64,000 bases of DNA, from assembly GCA_963785815.1 (NCBI GenBank), contig CAWAWN010000002.1, positions 620,001 to 684,000 of the forward strand, in the 5' to 3' direction. The notes beneath the pieces were generated by a model. That model was not told where the DNA came from, ran no database searches, and saw only the letters and a program-made list of their open reading frames with translations. Both the position numbers and the translations under genes were made by a program. This DNA comes from UBA4742 sp963785815. GTDB taxonomy: Bacteria > Actinomycetota > Acidimicrobiia > Acidimicrobiales > Acidimicrobilacustridaceae. The number at the start of each line of letters is the position of its first letter. Positions within the stretch are counted from its first letter, which is position 1. Of this stretch, positions 48,418 through 56,477 are shown one piece after another.

Positions 48418-48936
48418 ATGACCGACCCCACTGCCACCGTCGTCCCGCCCGTCGTCCGCCACCTCGAGGTGGCCGCGCCGGTCGACACCTGCTTCCGGGT
48501 GTTCGTGCACGAGTTCGCCAGCTGGTGGCCGCCCGAGCACCACCTGGGCGAGGGCCGCACCATCGCGGAGCTCGTGATCGAGCCGTTCGTGGGCGGCCGC
48601 ATGTACGACGTCGACACCGACGGCGGCGAGTGCCAGTGGGGCACCGTGCTGGCCATCGAGCCGCCCGGGCGCTTCGTCTTCGCCTGGCACATCCAGGGCG
48701 ACTGGACGGTCGACCTCGACCCGGCCGTGCAGAGCGAGGCCGAGGTGACCTTCACCCCCATCGACGCCACCCACACGGCGGTGCACATGGAGCACGGCCG
48801 GCTGGAGCGGCACGGGGCCGGCGCCGCCGGGGTGTCCCAGGGCGTCTCGAGCGAGGGCGGCTGGACGGTGCTGTTGGGCCGCTTCTCGGACGTGGCCGAG
48901 GGCCGTCCGCCCCGCCCCCTGCCCCCTCGACCCTGA
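48418..48936 (+). CDS. SRPBCC/AHSA1-type protein paired with ArsR regulator
   Basis: The 172-residue protein is a helix-grip domain of the AHSA1 type: VRHLEVAAPVDTCFRVFVHEFASWWPPEHHLGEGRTIAELVIEPFVGGRMYDVDTDGGECQWGTVLAIEPPGRFVFAWHI, then EVTFTPIDATHTAVHMEHGRLERHG and a short final helix. Function unknown; it may bind a small hydrophobic ligand. The ATG at 48418 has GGAGGAG upstream. It forms a two-gene unit with the ArsR gene before it, mirrored by a second ArsR-SRPBCC pair on the other strand about 1.5 kb on. Confidence 0.87.
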   Translation: MTDPTATVVPPVVRHLEVAAPVDTCFRVFVHEFASWWPPEHHLGEGRTIAELVIEPFVGGRMYDVDTDGGECQWGTVLAIEPPGRFVFAWHIQGDWTVDLDPAVQSEAEVTFTPIDATHTAVHMEHGRLERHGAGAAGVSQGVSSEGGWTVLLGRFSDVAEGRPPRPLPPRP

Positions 48937-48989
48937 GCCGCGCCGCGCCGCGCCGGCGCAGGCAGGGACGGGTGCGACGCGGTGCCGCG

Positions 48990-49736
48990 TCAGTCGAGCA
49001 GGGTGGAGCGCAGGGCCTCGACCGTCTCGGGGACCACTCCGATGGAGCCGGCGTAGCCCTCGATGGAGCCGTGCTCGGCCCGCAGCTGGTCGAGCAGCGC
49101 CCGCATGGCCCGGGGCGGCGCCTCCAGGAGCACTCCGGGCTGGTCGGTCATGGAGTCGGCCACCTCGGGGCGGTTGACGCGGATCCACTCGACCATCGAT
49201 TGCATGCCCACCCGACTCAGCCCGTAGTCGGCGGCGATGGTCGCGTCGGGGACGCCCAGCAGGCCGAGCACCAGGGCGGCCAGCACGCCGGTGCGGTCCT
49301 TGCCCGCCGCGCAGTGGAACACCGCCGGGTACACCCGCTCGTCAGCCAGCACGCGCAGGGCGCCGGCGATGGCGTCGGACCCGACCTCGAGCATCTCCCA
49401 GTACCGGGCGGTGAGGAAGTCGGCACCGTCGATGGTGGCGTCGAGGGTCTGGCCCTCCCAGGTCTGCTGGAGCACGGGGAAGTGGTGGTAGTCGACCGGC
49501 ATGGCCTCGACCGGGAAGCTGCCCCGCTCGATCCGCTCGTTCGGGGTGCGCAGGTCGACCACCGTGCGCAGGCCCAGGGCGGCCAGCCGCTCGAGGTCGT
49601 CGCCCTGCACCCGGTTGAGCCCGTCGGCCCGGTACAGGCGCTGCCAGCGGGTGTGGCGCCCGTCGGTGGTGGCGTAGCCGCCGAGGTCACGGACGTTGAA
49701 CAGGGCGTCGAAGGACACGTGGCGATCGAGGTCCAT
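48990..49736 (-). CDS. Tyrosine-protein phosphatase (LipA/PtpB-like)
   Basis: The 248-residue protein shows the actinobacterial tyrosine phosphatase pattern: VSFDALFNVRDLGGYATTDGRHTRWQRLYRADGL, LAALGLRTVVDLRTPNERIERG, and the active site VFHCAAGKDRTGVLAALVLGLLGVPD, with CxxGxDR(T/S) intact around residues 140-150. MtpB/PtpB-type enzymes remove phosphate from phosphotyrosine and phosphoinositides and may be secreted; no signal peptide is visible here. The ATG at 49736 is chosen over longer frames because conserved residues begin at once. It stands alone between two ArsR-SRPBCC modules. Confidence 0.88.
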   Translation of the reverse strand: MDLDRHVSFDALFNVRDLGGYATTDGRHTRWQRLYRADGLNRVQGDDLERLAALGLRTVVDLRTPNERIERGSFPVEAMPVDYHHFPVLQQTWEGQTLDATIDGADFLTARYWEMLEVGSDAIAGALRVLADERVYPAVFHCAAGKDRTGVLAALVLGLLGVPDATIAADYGLSRVGMQSMVEWIRVNRPEVADSMTDQPGVLLEAPPRAMRALLDQLRAEHGSIEGYAGSIGVVPETVEALRSTLLD

Positions 49737-49836
49737 GGTCACCCGTTCAGGATGCCAGCCCGACGTGATCCCGCAACGCCGTCCGGGTGTACCGGAGGTG
49801 AACCGCCCGTGACCGAAGGATGACCCGTGCCCAAGG

Positions 49837-49876
49837 CGGTGCGGTCGAGCGGGTCGGAACCGGCTCGACCGCACCG
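49837..49876 (-). terminator. Long hairpin downstream of the ArsR-SRPBCC unit
   Basis: Fourteen perfectly paired bases (CGGTGCGGTCGAGC / GCTCGACCGCACCG) around a 12-nt loop lie about 46 nt after the SRPBCC stop codon. The 186-bp gap has no gene. Confidence 0.7.
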
Positions 49877-49922
49877 ATCTCGTCGTGGACCGGCGCGGTC
49901 CGCGACGGTGCGGGCGGACGGG

Positions 49923-50444
49923 TCAGTCCGAGAGGATCTTGCCCGTCTCCAGCAGCGACTTGAGGTCGCTGATGATCCAGGCCCAGCCGCCGCCGCCCTC
50001 GCCCAGCCGGTCGCCGCCCTCGATCATGTCGGCCATGAGCGGCGCATCGGTCACGTCGTGGCTCACGGTCAGGCGGGTGACGTTGCCCTCGTCCTCGTGG
50101 ATGTCCCACGTGACGGTGGTGAACCCCTCGGCCACGTGCTCGGGCATGAAGTGGAACCGCCAGGTCTGCACCAGGCGCTTGGGCGGGTCGGCCTCGATCA
50201 CCTCGCCGTCGACCACCACGTCGGGCAGGCCCATGCCCAGCATCTGCTCGTTGGAGTGCGACGTGTAGGCGCCGCCCGGCCGCAGGTCGTAGTGCGAGGC
50301 GGTCTGGTAGCCGTAGCGCGCCGTCCACTCGGGGGAGGTGATGGCCTCCCACACCTGCTCGGCGCTGGCCTTGATGTAGACGCGGAACACCCGGACCGTC
50401 CGGGTGCGGCTGTCGGTGTCGGTGGTCGTGCGGGTGTCGGTCAT
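49923..50444 (-). CDS. SRPBCC/AHSA1-type protein coupled to ArsR regulator
   Basis: The 173-residue helix-grip protein reads VRVFRVYIKASAEQVWEAITSPEWTARYGYQTASHYDLRPGGAYTSHSNEQMLGMGLPDVVVDGEVIEADPPKRLVQTWRFHF then TTVTWDIHEDEGNVTRLTVSHDVTDAP and GGWAWIISDLKSLLETG. This is the AHSA1-like domain that is regularly co-encoded with ArsR proteins. Its role is unknown. Its ATG overlaps the ArsR stop by 4 bp, so translation is coupled. A strong hairpin ends the unit. Confidence 0.88.
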   Translation of the reverse strand: MTDTRTTTDTDSRTRTVRVFRVYIKASAEQVWEAITSPEWTARYGYQTASHYDLRPGGAYTSHSNEQMLGMGLPDVVVDGEVIEADPPKRLVQTWRFHFMPEHVAEGFTTVTWDIHEDEGNVTRLTVSHDVTDAPLMADMIEGGDRLGEGGGGWAWIISDLKSLLETGKILSD

Positions 50445-50773
50445 GCGGTCGTCTCCAGTGCGTTCTTCAGGTCGGCGAGGGCCGCCACCTGATGTTCGGT
50501 GTACTTGTCGATCCAGCGGTCGTGGACCAGGCGGATGGGGACCGGGTTGAGGAAGTGCAGCTTCTCCCGACCGGACTTGCGGGTCACGACCAACCCGGCC
50601 TCCTCCAGCACCCGGAGGTGCTTCATCACCCCGAAGCGGGTCATGTCCACCTCGGACTCGAGCTCGGTCAGCGTGCGCCCGTCCCGCTCGAAGAGCAGGT
50701 CGAGCAGCAGCCGTCGGGTCGAGTCGGCGAGCGCCTTGAACACCTGGTCGTCGGTGCCCCGCTCCTCGCTCAC
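50441..50773 (-). CDS. ArsR-family transcriptional regulator (AHSA1-linked)
   Basis: The 110-residue protein is a winged helix with the typical linked-pair signature: DDQVFKALADSTRRLLLDLLFERDGRTLTELESEVDMTRFGVMKHLRVLEEAGLVVTRKSGREKLHFLNPVPIRLVHDRWIDKY. No metal-binding cysteines are present. The GTG at 50773 is preferred because a TATTGT box ends 7 nt before it, and the 20-bp palindrome just upstream would be its operator; longer frames would put coding sequence into that operator. It is coupled to the SRPBCC gene. Confidence 0.88.
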   Translation of the reverse strand: MSEERGTDDQVFKALADSTRRLLLDLLFERDGRTLTELESEVDMTRFGVMKHLRVLEEAGLVVTRKSGREKLHFLNPVPIRLVHDRWIDKYTEHQVAALADLKNALETTA

Positions 50774-50780
50774 GGGACCC

Positions 50781-50805
50781 ACAATAGGTGACCAAATGGT
50801 CACCT
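50781..50805 (-). promoter_or_regulatory. Leaderless promoter and perfect 20-bp ArsR operator
   Basis: AGGTGACCATTTGGTCACCT (minus strand, 50786-50805) is a perfect inverted repeat. TATTGT (50781-50786) follows as -10 and lies 7 nt from the GTG of the ArsR gene. Confidence 0.7.
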
Positions 50806-50821
50806 GTCAAGGGTGGATCGC

Positions 50822-51835
50822 TCAGGCGGTGCCGTCCGCGTCGAGGGCGGCCGCGAAGGGCCGGGCATCGCCGGCACCGGGTGCGGCCCGGTCCCGGACC
50901 AGCTGGTGGGCCAACGACTGCAGGGCGCGGTTGACCGGGGTGGGGAGGCCGTGGCGGCGTCCGATCAGCACGATCTCGCCGTTGAGGTAATCGGTCTCCA
51001 GCCGCGGCGCGCCTCGGGCCAGGCTCTGCCAGGTCGAGCCCCCCGCCCGGTCCCGGTCGCCCACCGGTCGGATCGTCAGCAGGTCGCCCCGGCGCTCGTG
51101 GTCCTCGGCCGCGCTGGCCGCGTCGATGCCGGCCCCGGCCAGCGTGGCCCGGCCTTCGTGGCGGGCCTGCCGGGACAGCTCGGTGGCGGCCTCGGACGGG
51201 GCGAACCCGGCCTGCACCACGTTGCCCAGGTTCATGAGCAGCTTCGAGTACTTCCAGCGCATGATGTCGGGCCGGACCTCCGAGACGAAGGAGGCGGCAC
51301 CCAGCGCGGCCGCCAGCTGGCTGGCCAGCCGGGACGGATCGGCACCGGCGTGGTCGCCGGGCGCGCCGTCGGCGGCGGGGTACACCCCGAGGTCGAGGAT
51401 CCCGCTCACCGGGGTGGAGTTGGCCGCCACCACGCCCGGTTGGAGGTGGGTCGCCGGGCACATGACGCACATGGCGAAGACGCGGTCGTGGTGGCGCAGG
51501 GCCATGCGCTCGTTGGCCACGCCGTTCTGGGCGCACACCACCGCCGCCGGTCGGCCCGAGGCCAGGTCCAGCGCCTCGAGTGCGGCCTGGGTGTCCTGGG
51601 TCTTCGTGGCCAGGACGACCACGTCATCGGCCCCGAGCTCGAGCTCGGCCGGATGGGTGACCACCGGGATGGCAAGCGTGGCGGACCGGTCCGGGTCCTC
51701 CAGGCGGAGGCCGTGGTCGCGCAACGCTCGGGCGTGCTCGCCCCGGGCGATGAGCACCACGTCCTGGCCGTGCTCGAAGAGCCGACCGCCGATGACCCCG
51801 CCGATGGCACCGGCCCCGAAGATGACGACGCGCAT
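50822..51835 (-). CDS. 2-dehydropantoate 2-reductase family (ApbA/PanE) protein
   Basis: The 337-residue protein starts with the Rossmann loop VVIFGAGAIGGVIGGRLFEHGQDVVLIARGEHARAL and has the family segments VVVLATKTQDTQAAL, VCAQNGVANERMAL and RPDIMRWKYSKLLMNLGN, with the catalytic Lys in WKYSKLL. It ends with RLETDYLNGEIVLIGRRHGLPTPVNRAL, the substrate-binding Ser/Glu region of ketopantoate reductases. It may make pantoate for coenzyme A or reduce another 2-oxoacid, since paralogues are common. It lies just upstream of the ArsR unit on the same strand but is separated by its operator. Confidence 0.83.
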   Translation of the reverse strand: MRVVIFGAGAIGGVIGGRLFEHGQDVVLIARGEHARALRDHGLRLEDPDRSATLAIPVVTHPAELELGADDVVVLATKTQDTQAALEALDLASGRPAAVVCAQNGVANERMALRHHDRVFAMCVMCPATHLQPGVVAANSTPVSGILDLGVYPAADGAPGDHAGADPSRLASQLAAALGAASFVSEVRPDIMRWKYSKLLMNLGNVVQAGFAPSEAATELSRQARHEGRATLAGAGIDAASAAEDHERRGDLLTIRPVGDRDRAGGSTWQSLARGAPRLETDYLNGEIVLIGRRHGLPTPVNRALQSLAHQLVRDRAAPGAGDARPFAAALDADGTA

Positions 51836-51907
51836 GGACGTGACGTTCGCACAGTGGCATGGCCGCGGCGACCCGGCCGAGCCCGTCGCGGGTGGAACGG
51901 CCTGGCC

Positions 51908-52198
51908 TCAGGCGTCGGGGACGGTGAAGATCTCCATCCGGGGGCGGCCCTCGGCCCACACCCGGAGCTGGGTCACGAACTCGATCGATCCGGTTCGGCG
52001 GAAGTGGTCGTCGAGGGCGGCGCGGTCGGTCCAGCGCTCGACGAAGACCAGGCGGTTCGGGTCCTCCACGTCGACGTGCAGGTGGTGGGCCAGGCAGCCG
52101 GGCTCGGTCCGCGAGCGGTGGGTGTGGGCCAGGCCGGCCTCGAGCAGCAGCTCGCGCGCCGCGGGCTTGGCCAGGATCTCGCCGGTCACCAGGATCAT
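51908..52198 (-). CDS. Antibiotic biosynthesis monooxygenase (ABM) domain protein
   Basis: The 96-residue protein is a single ABM/YgiN-like domain: ILVTGEILAKPAARELLLEAGLAHTHRSRTEPGCLAHHLHVDVEDPNRLVFVERWTDRAALDDHFRRTGSIEFVTQLRVWAEGRPRMEIFTV. Members are small homodimers acting as quinol monooxygenases or heme-degrading proteins. The conserved Trp and His of the putative active site are present (FVERWTD, DDHFRR). A TAGGAA box ends 6 nt before the ATG. It sits between the TauE permease and the PanE-like gene on the same strand. Confidence 0.85.
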   Translation of the reverse strand: MILVTGEILAKPAARELLLEAGLAHTHRSRTEPGCLAHHLHVDVEDPNRLVFVERWTDRAALDDHFRRTGSIEFVTQLRVWAEGRPRMEIFTVPDA

Positions 52199-52226
52199 GG
52201 CCCGTTCCTAGCAGCCGGCGACCGGA

Positions 52227-53153
52227 TCAGCCGGACGGCGCGCCGTCCGAGGTGGGGTCGTCGCTCGGGTCCGGCTCCAGCGCCCCCGCCTGCCACGGGC
52301 GGACGTAGGCCAGCCACACCACGAACACCACCAGCAGCACCCCGCACAGGATCCAGCCCAGCACGGTCGTGCTCACCCCGACGTACTTCAGGCCCGAGGC
52401 GAAGATCACGAACGTGATGGCCGGGCGGATGTAGCGATCCGGGGCGCGCGACGACAGGAACGAGCCCACCAGCACGGCGGGCACGCTGCCGATGATGAGC
52501 GAAGCGGTCACCGAGAACTCGATGTGCCCGAAGGCCACCGCCCCGAGGGCGGCGGCGGCGGTGAGGGGCACGGCCTGGGTGAGGTCGGTGCCCACCAGCT
52601 GGTTGGCGCCCAGCATCGGGTAGAGGAACAGCAGCAACACGATCATGAGCGAGCCCGAGCCGACCGAGGTCATGCCCACGATGAGGCCCCCCACCATCCC
52701 GATGATCAGGGTCGGGGCGGGGCGGACGACCAGGTCGTGCACCGCCGCGGTGCGGCCCAGGCCGTTGCGGCGGTCGAGGACGTAGCGCGCCACCATGGCC
52801 GCCGCGCCGACGAGCAACGCCGCGCCCAGGGCCTGCTCCACGCGCTGGTCGGCACCCGAGGACTGGCCCACCACGTGCAGCAGGTAAGCCCCCAGGAAGG
52901 CGGCCGGCACCGATCCGAGCACCATCCAGCCCACCAGCCGCAGGTTCACCGTCCCCTTGCGCAGGTGCACCAGGGCGCCGATGGGTCGCATGACCACCGC
53001 CGCCACCAGGTCGCTGGAGATGGCGGCGACCGGCTTGACCCCGAACAACAGGATGAGCATCGGCGTCATGAGCGCGCCGCCGCCGGCTCCGGTCAGACCC
53101 ACCAGGAAGCCCACGACGGCACTGCCCAACACGATGTACGGGTCGACGTGCAC
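52227..53153 (-). CDS. TauE/SafE-family sulfite/organic anion exporter
   Basis: The 308-residue permease has two halves of the TauE/SafE family. The first is VVGFLVGLTGAGGGALMTPMLILLFGVKPVAAISSDLVAAVVMRPIGALVHL; the second is IGMVGGLIVGMTSVGSGSLMIVLLLFLYPMLGANQLVGTDLTQAVPLTAAAALG. The GAGGG and GSGS motifs of both halves are typical. It probably moves sulfite, sulfonates or related anions across the membrane; with two sulfatases in the window an export role for sulfur anions is possible but not linked by operon. The GTG at 53153 has GGAGAGGAG upstream. Confidence 0.88.
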   Translation of the reverse strand: MHVDPYIVLGSAVVGFLVGLTGAGGGALMTPMLILLFGVKPVAAISSDLVAAVVMRPIGALVHLRKGTVNLRLVGWMVLGSVPAAFLGAYLLHVVGQSSGADQRVEQALGAALLVGAAAMVARYVLDRRNGLGRTAAVHDLVVRPAPTLIIGMVGGLIVGMTSVGSGSLMIVLLLFLYPMLGANQLVGTDLTQAVPLTAAAALGAVAFGHIEFSVTASLIIGSVPAVLVGSFLSSRAPDRYIRPAITFVIFASGLKYVGVSTTVLGWILCGVLLVVFVVWLAYVRPWQAGALEPDPSDDPTSDGAPSG

Positions 53154-53321
53154 CGTGCTCCTCTCCCGTCGCCGGGCGCACTGTAGTGCTGCGTCCGACA
53201 ACGTCTGACGCCGCAGGACGCGCCGGACCCCGGGCTCGGCACCGACCGCTACCATGTTGGGCCGCCGTGGGGGTGCGGCGCCGGCGCCGGACGCGCCGAG
53301 GATCGAACCGGAGGTCGTCGC

Positions 53322-53887
53322 ATGGGATCCAAGGTGAGGTGTCCGGCCTGCGGGGCGAAGAACGACGCGGCCAGCTACCGCTGCCGGATGTGCACGGCGG
53401 TGATCAATGCCGAGGCGGCGCGACCCACCGAGGAGCCGGCGTCCGCCGAGGTCGCGCCGATGGACGACCACTTCGATGCCGGGGTGATCGATCGCCAGCT
53501 CCAGCCCACCCGCTCCAAGTTCGGGGACGACTCCGGCGGGCTGGCGGCCCGCCTGGCCGCGGCTCGGGCGGCCAAGGCCGCCAACCAAACCATGCCTGCC
53601 GCCCCGGCGGACCCGGGCGCGCCGGCCGCCGACTCTGCCGACTTGTCGACCGGTGCCCTGCCCGCCGGGCCCGCGACGGCGGGCTGGTCGAACGACGTCG
53701 TCTCGGGCCCGCTCCCGCACCTCCACCCCCGCCCGCACCGCCGGCTCGGCCCGGCCCGGCCGACGAACCCTTCGTACCGGTCGACCTCACCGAGATGCAG
53801 GCGCGCCACGCGACCCCCACCGCGCCCCCCATCGAACACGAGGCCGAGCCCTTCGACCCGGACGCGCTGTTCCGCGACATGACGTGA
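53322..53887 (+). CDS. Zinc-ribbon protein with disordered Pro/Ala region; apparent frameshift
   Basis: The protein starts with a zinc ribbon, MGSKVRCPACGAKNDAASYRCRMC, with ligands Cys7, Cys10, Cys21 and Cys24. A hydrophilic region with DAGVIDRQLQPTRSKFGDDSGGLAARLAAARAAKAANQ and Pro/Ala linkers follows. The frame then turns into Arg/Pro-rich sequence ending at 53882. The neighbouring frame instead continues with PAPAPPPPP and a clearly protein-like acidic end, DEPFVPVDLTEMQARHATPT up to FDPDALFRDMT, closing at 53887. One missing base in or just after the GGGCCC at 53705-53710 would explain this. Function unknown; zinc ribbon plus disorder suggests an adaptor. The ATG has GGAGG upstream. Confidence 0.7.
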
Positions 53888-53947
53888 CTCGCCGGGGCAC
53901 GCGTCCCGTGGTCTGACCATCCCCCCACCATCCGAGCCGGAGTTGCC

Positions 53948-54838
53948 ATGTCCACCGCCGAGCCCATCGGGCTGCCCGAGCCCCCTGCCCTCGGAGCCCA
54001 CGCCCTCCCCGCCGACACCTACCGCGACGTCGTCGTGCTGATCACCGGGGGCGGCACCGGGCTTGGTCGGGCGGTGGCCACCGAGTTCGCTCGCCTCGGC
54101 GCCGACATCGTGATCGCCAGCCGCAAGCCCGATCACCTCGAGGCCGGGACGGAGGCCATGGAGGCGGTCGGGGCCCGGGTGCGCGCCGTGGCCTGCGACA
54201 TCCGCGAGCCCGACCAGGTGGCCGCGGCCTTCGACGACGCCACCGAGGCGTTCGGCCTGCCCGGCGTGCTGATCAACAACGCGGCGGCCAACTTCCCGGT
54301 GCCGGCCGAGGACATGTCGCCCAACGCCTGGCGGACCGTGGTCGACATCACGCTCAACGGCACGTTCTTCTGCGCCCGCGAGTTCGCCCGGCGCCACCTG
54401 GCCGCCGGCACGCCGGGGTCCATCGTCAACATCGGGGCCAGCTACGCCTGGACGGGTGGGCCCGGCTTCGCCCACTCGGCCGCGGCCAAGGCCGGCGTCA
54501 AGAACATGGTGGAGACGCTGGCCGTCGAATGGGGGCCCTACGGCATCCAGGTCAACGGGCTGGTGCCCGGGCTCTTCCCCCACGAGGACATGACCGCCGA
54601 CATCCAGGAGAACCTGGAGCGCACGAACGACAAGGACGTGTGCCAGCCGGCCCTGCGGGTCGGACGCGTGCGCGAGCTGGGCTGGGCCGCCACCTTCCTG
54701 GCCTCGCCCTACGCCCGGTTCATCTCCGGCCACACCCTGGTGGTGGACGGGGCCAACTGGCAGCGCCGCCTGCTCACCAACCCGCCGGTGGTCACCGTGC
54801 GCGACCAGATGGGTCGCGGCGCGTTCGAGCTGTCCTGA
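53948..54838 (+). CDS. Short-chain dehydrogenase, 2,4-dienoyl-CoA reductase-like
   Basis: The 296-residue SDR has the cofactor loop VVLITGGGTGLGRAVATEFARLGADIVIASRK, suited to NADP. It then follows the peroxisomal/mitochondrial 2,4-dienoyl-CoA reductase pattern: LINNAAANFPVPAEDMSPNAWRTVVDITLNGTFF and PGFAHSAAAKAGVKNMVETLAVEWGPYGIQVN. The usual Tyr of YxxxK is Ser, as in dienoyl-CoA reductases, whereas the Lys is kept. Such enzymes reduce unsaturated acyl-CoAs in fatty-acid breakdown. A nearby acyl-CoA synthetase operon (58450) fits that role. The ATG has CGGAG upstream. It converges on the DUF1254 lipoprotein gene. Confidence 0.82.
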   Translation: MSTAEPIGLPEPPALGAHALPADTYRDVVVLITGGGTGLGRAVATEFARLGADIVIASRKPDHLEAGTEAMEAVGARVRAVACDIREPDQVAAAFDDATEAFGLPGVLINNAAANFPVPAEDMSPNAWRTVVDITLNGTFFCAREFARRHLAAGTPGSIVNIGASYAWTGGPGFAHSAAAKAGVKNMVETLAVEWGPYGIQVNGLVPGLFPHEDMTADIQENLERTNDKDVCQPALRVGRVRELGWAATFLASPYARFISGHTLVVDGANWQRRLLTNPPVVTVRDQMGRGAFELS

Positions 54839-54857
54839 TCGGCAACCTGAGCGAGCC

Positions 54858-54882
54858 GCGCGCCGTCGGCGGTCGGGCGCGC
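54858..54882. terminator. GC hairpin between convergent SDR and DUF1254 genes
   Basis: A 7-bp inverted repeat (GCGCGCC / GGCGCGC) with an 11-nt loop lies in the 71-bp convergent gap. Confidence 0.5.
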
Positions 54883-54909
54883 CCGGGGCTGGTCGTCGGC
54901 GCGGTGGGA

Positions 54910-56357
54910 TCAGGGGCCGATGCGTTCGACCGGGGGCACGTGGTAGGTGCCGGCCAGCACCGACGGGGCCGGCAGGTAGATGCGCAGCGTCAGGTCGAAC
55001 CCGCCGGCCGGGGTGGGCAGCCAGTTGGCCTGGTGGCCGGCGGGCGCGCTCGATTGCAGGTAGACGTCCAGCGAGCCGTCCGGGTTGGTCACCAGACCGG
55101 GGGTCCGGTCGCCGATGGCGTAGCGGTCGGCGGGGTTGGCGACCAGGAACCGGTCGGGGCCGTACAGGGTGATCGACCAGAAGGCCTTGGCGGGCGGGAG
55201 CGACCCCGCCGGGAAGTGCAGCACGTAGTGGTCGGCGCCCGACAGGGGGTGGCCCTGGCCGTCGGCGTCGGCGTGCAGGTACACCGCCTCCTGGGGGATG
55301 TTGGCACCCCAGCCGGATTGCGCCACGTCGGCCCGCAGCGCGAAGTCGGCGCCGTAGCGACCCACGTGCAGGTTCGTGATCCACCCGTTGACCCCCGTGG
55401 TGGCGCGCGCCCCGCCGACACCGACCGCCTTCGCGCCCTGCTCCGTGCCCTGCGCCAACGCCGCCCTCGTGGCCGGCGAGGCACCGTGGGTCGGGTGACG
55501 TCCCGGTCCGACGCCCAGCGGCGCCAGCTTGGCCAGCTCGGCCCGGTCGGCGGCGCTCGTGGGCGGGGCCACGGCCAGGTCGTCGCCCAGCTCGTCGAAG
55601 AAGGCGGCGCCGGCCAGGGACGCGTCCTGGGGGCTGCCCACCGGCGCGCCCAGCCCGGCCGGCGCGTCCCCGGTGCCCGGTTGCGCCCCCGCCGGTCCCG
55701 GGCGCAGCTCGACCTGGGCCATCAGGGCGCGGGCCGCGGCCAGGTCGCTCGCACCCGACACCAGGAACCGGCCCAGCAGGAACACCACCGGAGTCGAGGC
55801 CCGCACCAGCGTGTCGCCCGGCGGCACCGTCCCGTGCCAGCCGGGCGCCACCACCATCCACGACCCGCCCCGGCCGCCGGTGGCCCGGGTGCCGACGTAG
55901 GCGAACGACTCGGTGTACAGGTCCAGGAACTGGTACGTGTAGTAGCGCGAGGCGATGGGGGGAACGGTGAGCACCTCGGGTCCGCGGCGCAGGTCGAGCA
56001 CCGCCACGCTGTAGAGGGTGTCCACGTTGGGCGCCACCACCAGCCGGCTGCTGGGGCCGCTGAGGGTCGACTGGTTGGTCAGGTGGTCGATGCCGATGAG
56101 GCGGGCGAACTGCTGCGACGTGCGCATGGAGATGACCAGCGGCAAGCCCCACACGTAGGCCTCGGAGGCCAGAGCGACGGTGGCCGCCGGCGACAGGGTG
56201 GATCGGGCCGCGGTCGACCCGGGGCTCGACCCGGGCGCGACGCCGACCGGGTCGACGACGAGCAGGCAGCCGCGCCCAGGGCCAGCGCGGCCAGCACGGC
56301 CACCACCCGCCACCACCGGATGGGCGTGGCGGCACCCACGCCTGGTCGGTCACCCAT
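54910..56357 (-). CDS. DUF1254/DUF1214 lipoprotein with apparent frameshift after signal peptide
   Basis: The main frame encodes a DUF1254 part, SEAYVWGLPLVISMRTSQQFARL then SRLVVAPNVDTLYSVAVLDLRRGPEVLTVPPIASRYYTYQFLDLYTES. A DUF1214 part follows: DHYVLHFPAGSLPPAKAFWSITLYGPDRFLVAN and ANWLPTPAGGFDLTLRIYLP. Its N terminus in this frame has no good start or signal. The adjacent frame, beginning at an ATG at 56357 behind a TAGGGT box, encodes a perfect lipoprotein signal (RWWRVVAVLAALALGAAAC). Joining the two needs one extra base between 56205 and 56262, for example in a CCCGGG run. The family is mostly periplasmic or surface-bound and of unknown catalytic role. Confidence 0.78.
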
Positions 56358-56364
56358 GGAGCTG

Positions 56365-56370
56365 ACCCTA
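56365..56370 (-). promoter_or_regulatory. -10 box (TAGGGT) of leaderless DUF1254 lipoprotein transcript
   Basis: TAGGGT lies 7 nt before the ATG at 56357 and supports the lipoprotein start in the frame that is broken downstream. Confidence 0.55.
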
Positions 56371-56477
56371 TGTCCCGTGCGGCTCGGCGCCGGTGCAGCC
56401 GGGGCCCGGCGCGTGGCAACCTGCTGGGGCCGACCGGTCGCCCGATCCGGTCCCCTCGGTACCGGAGGCCCCGTCCC

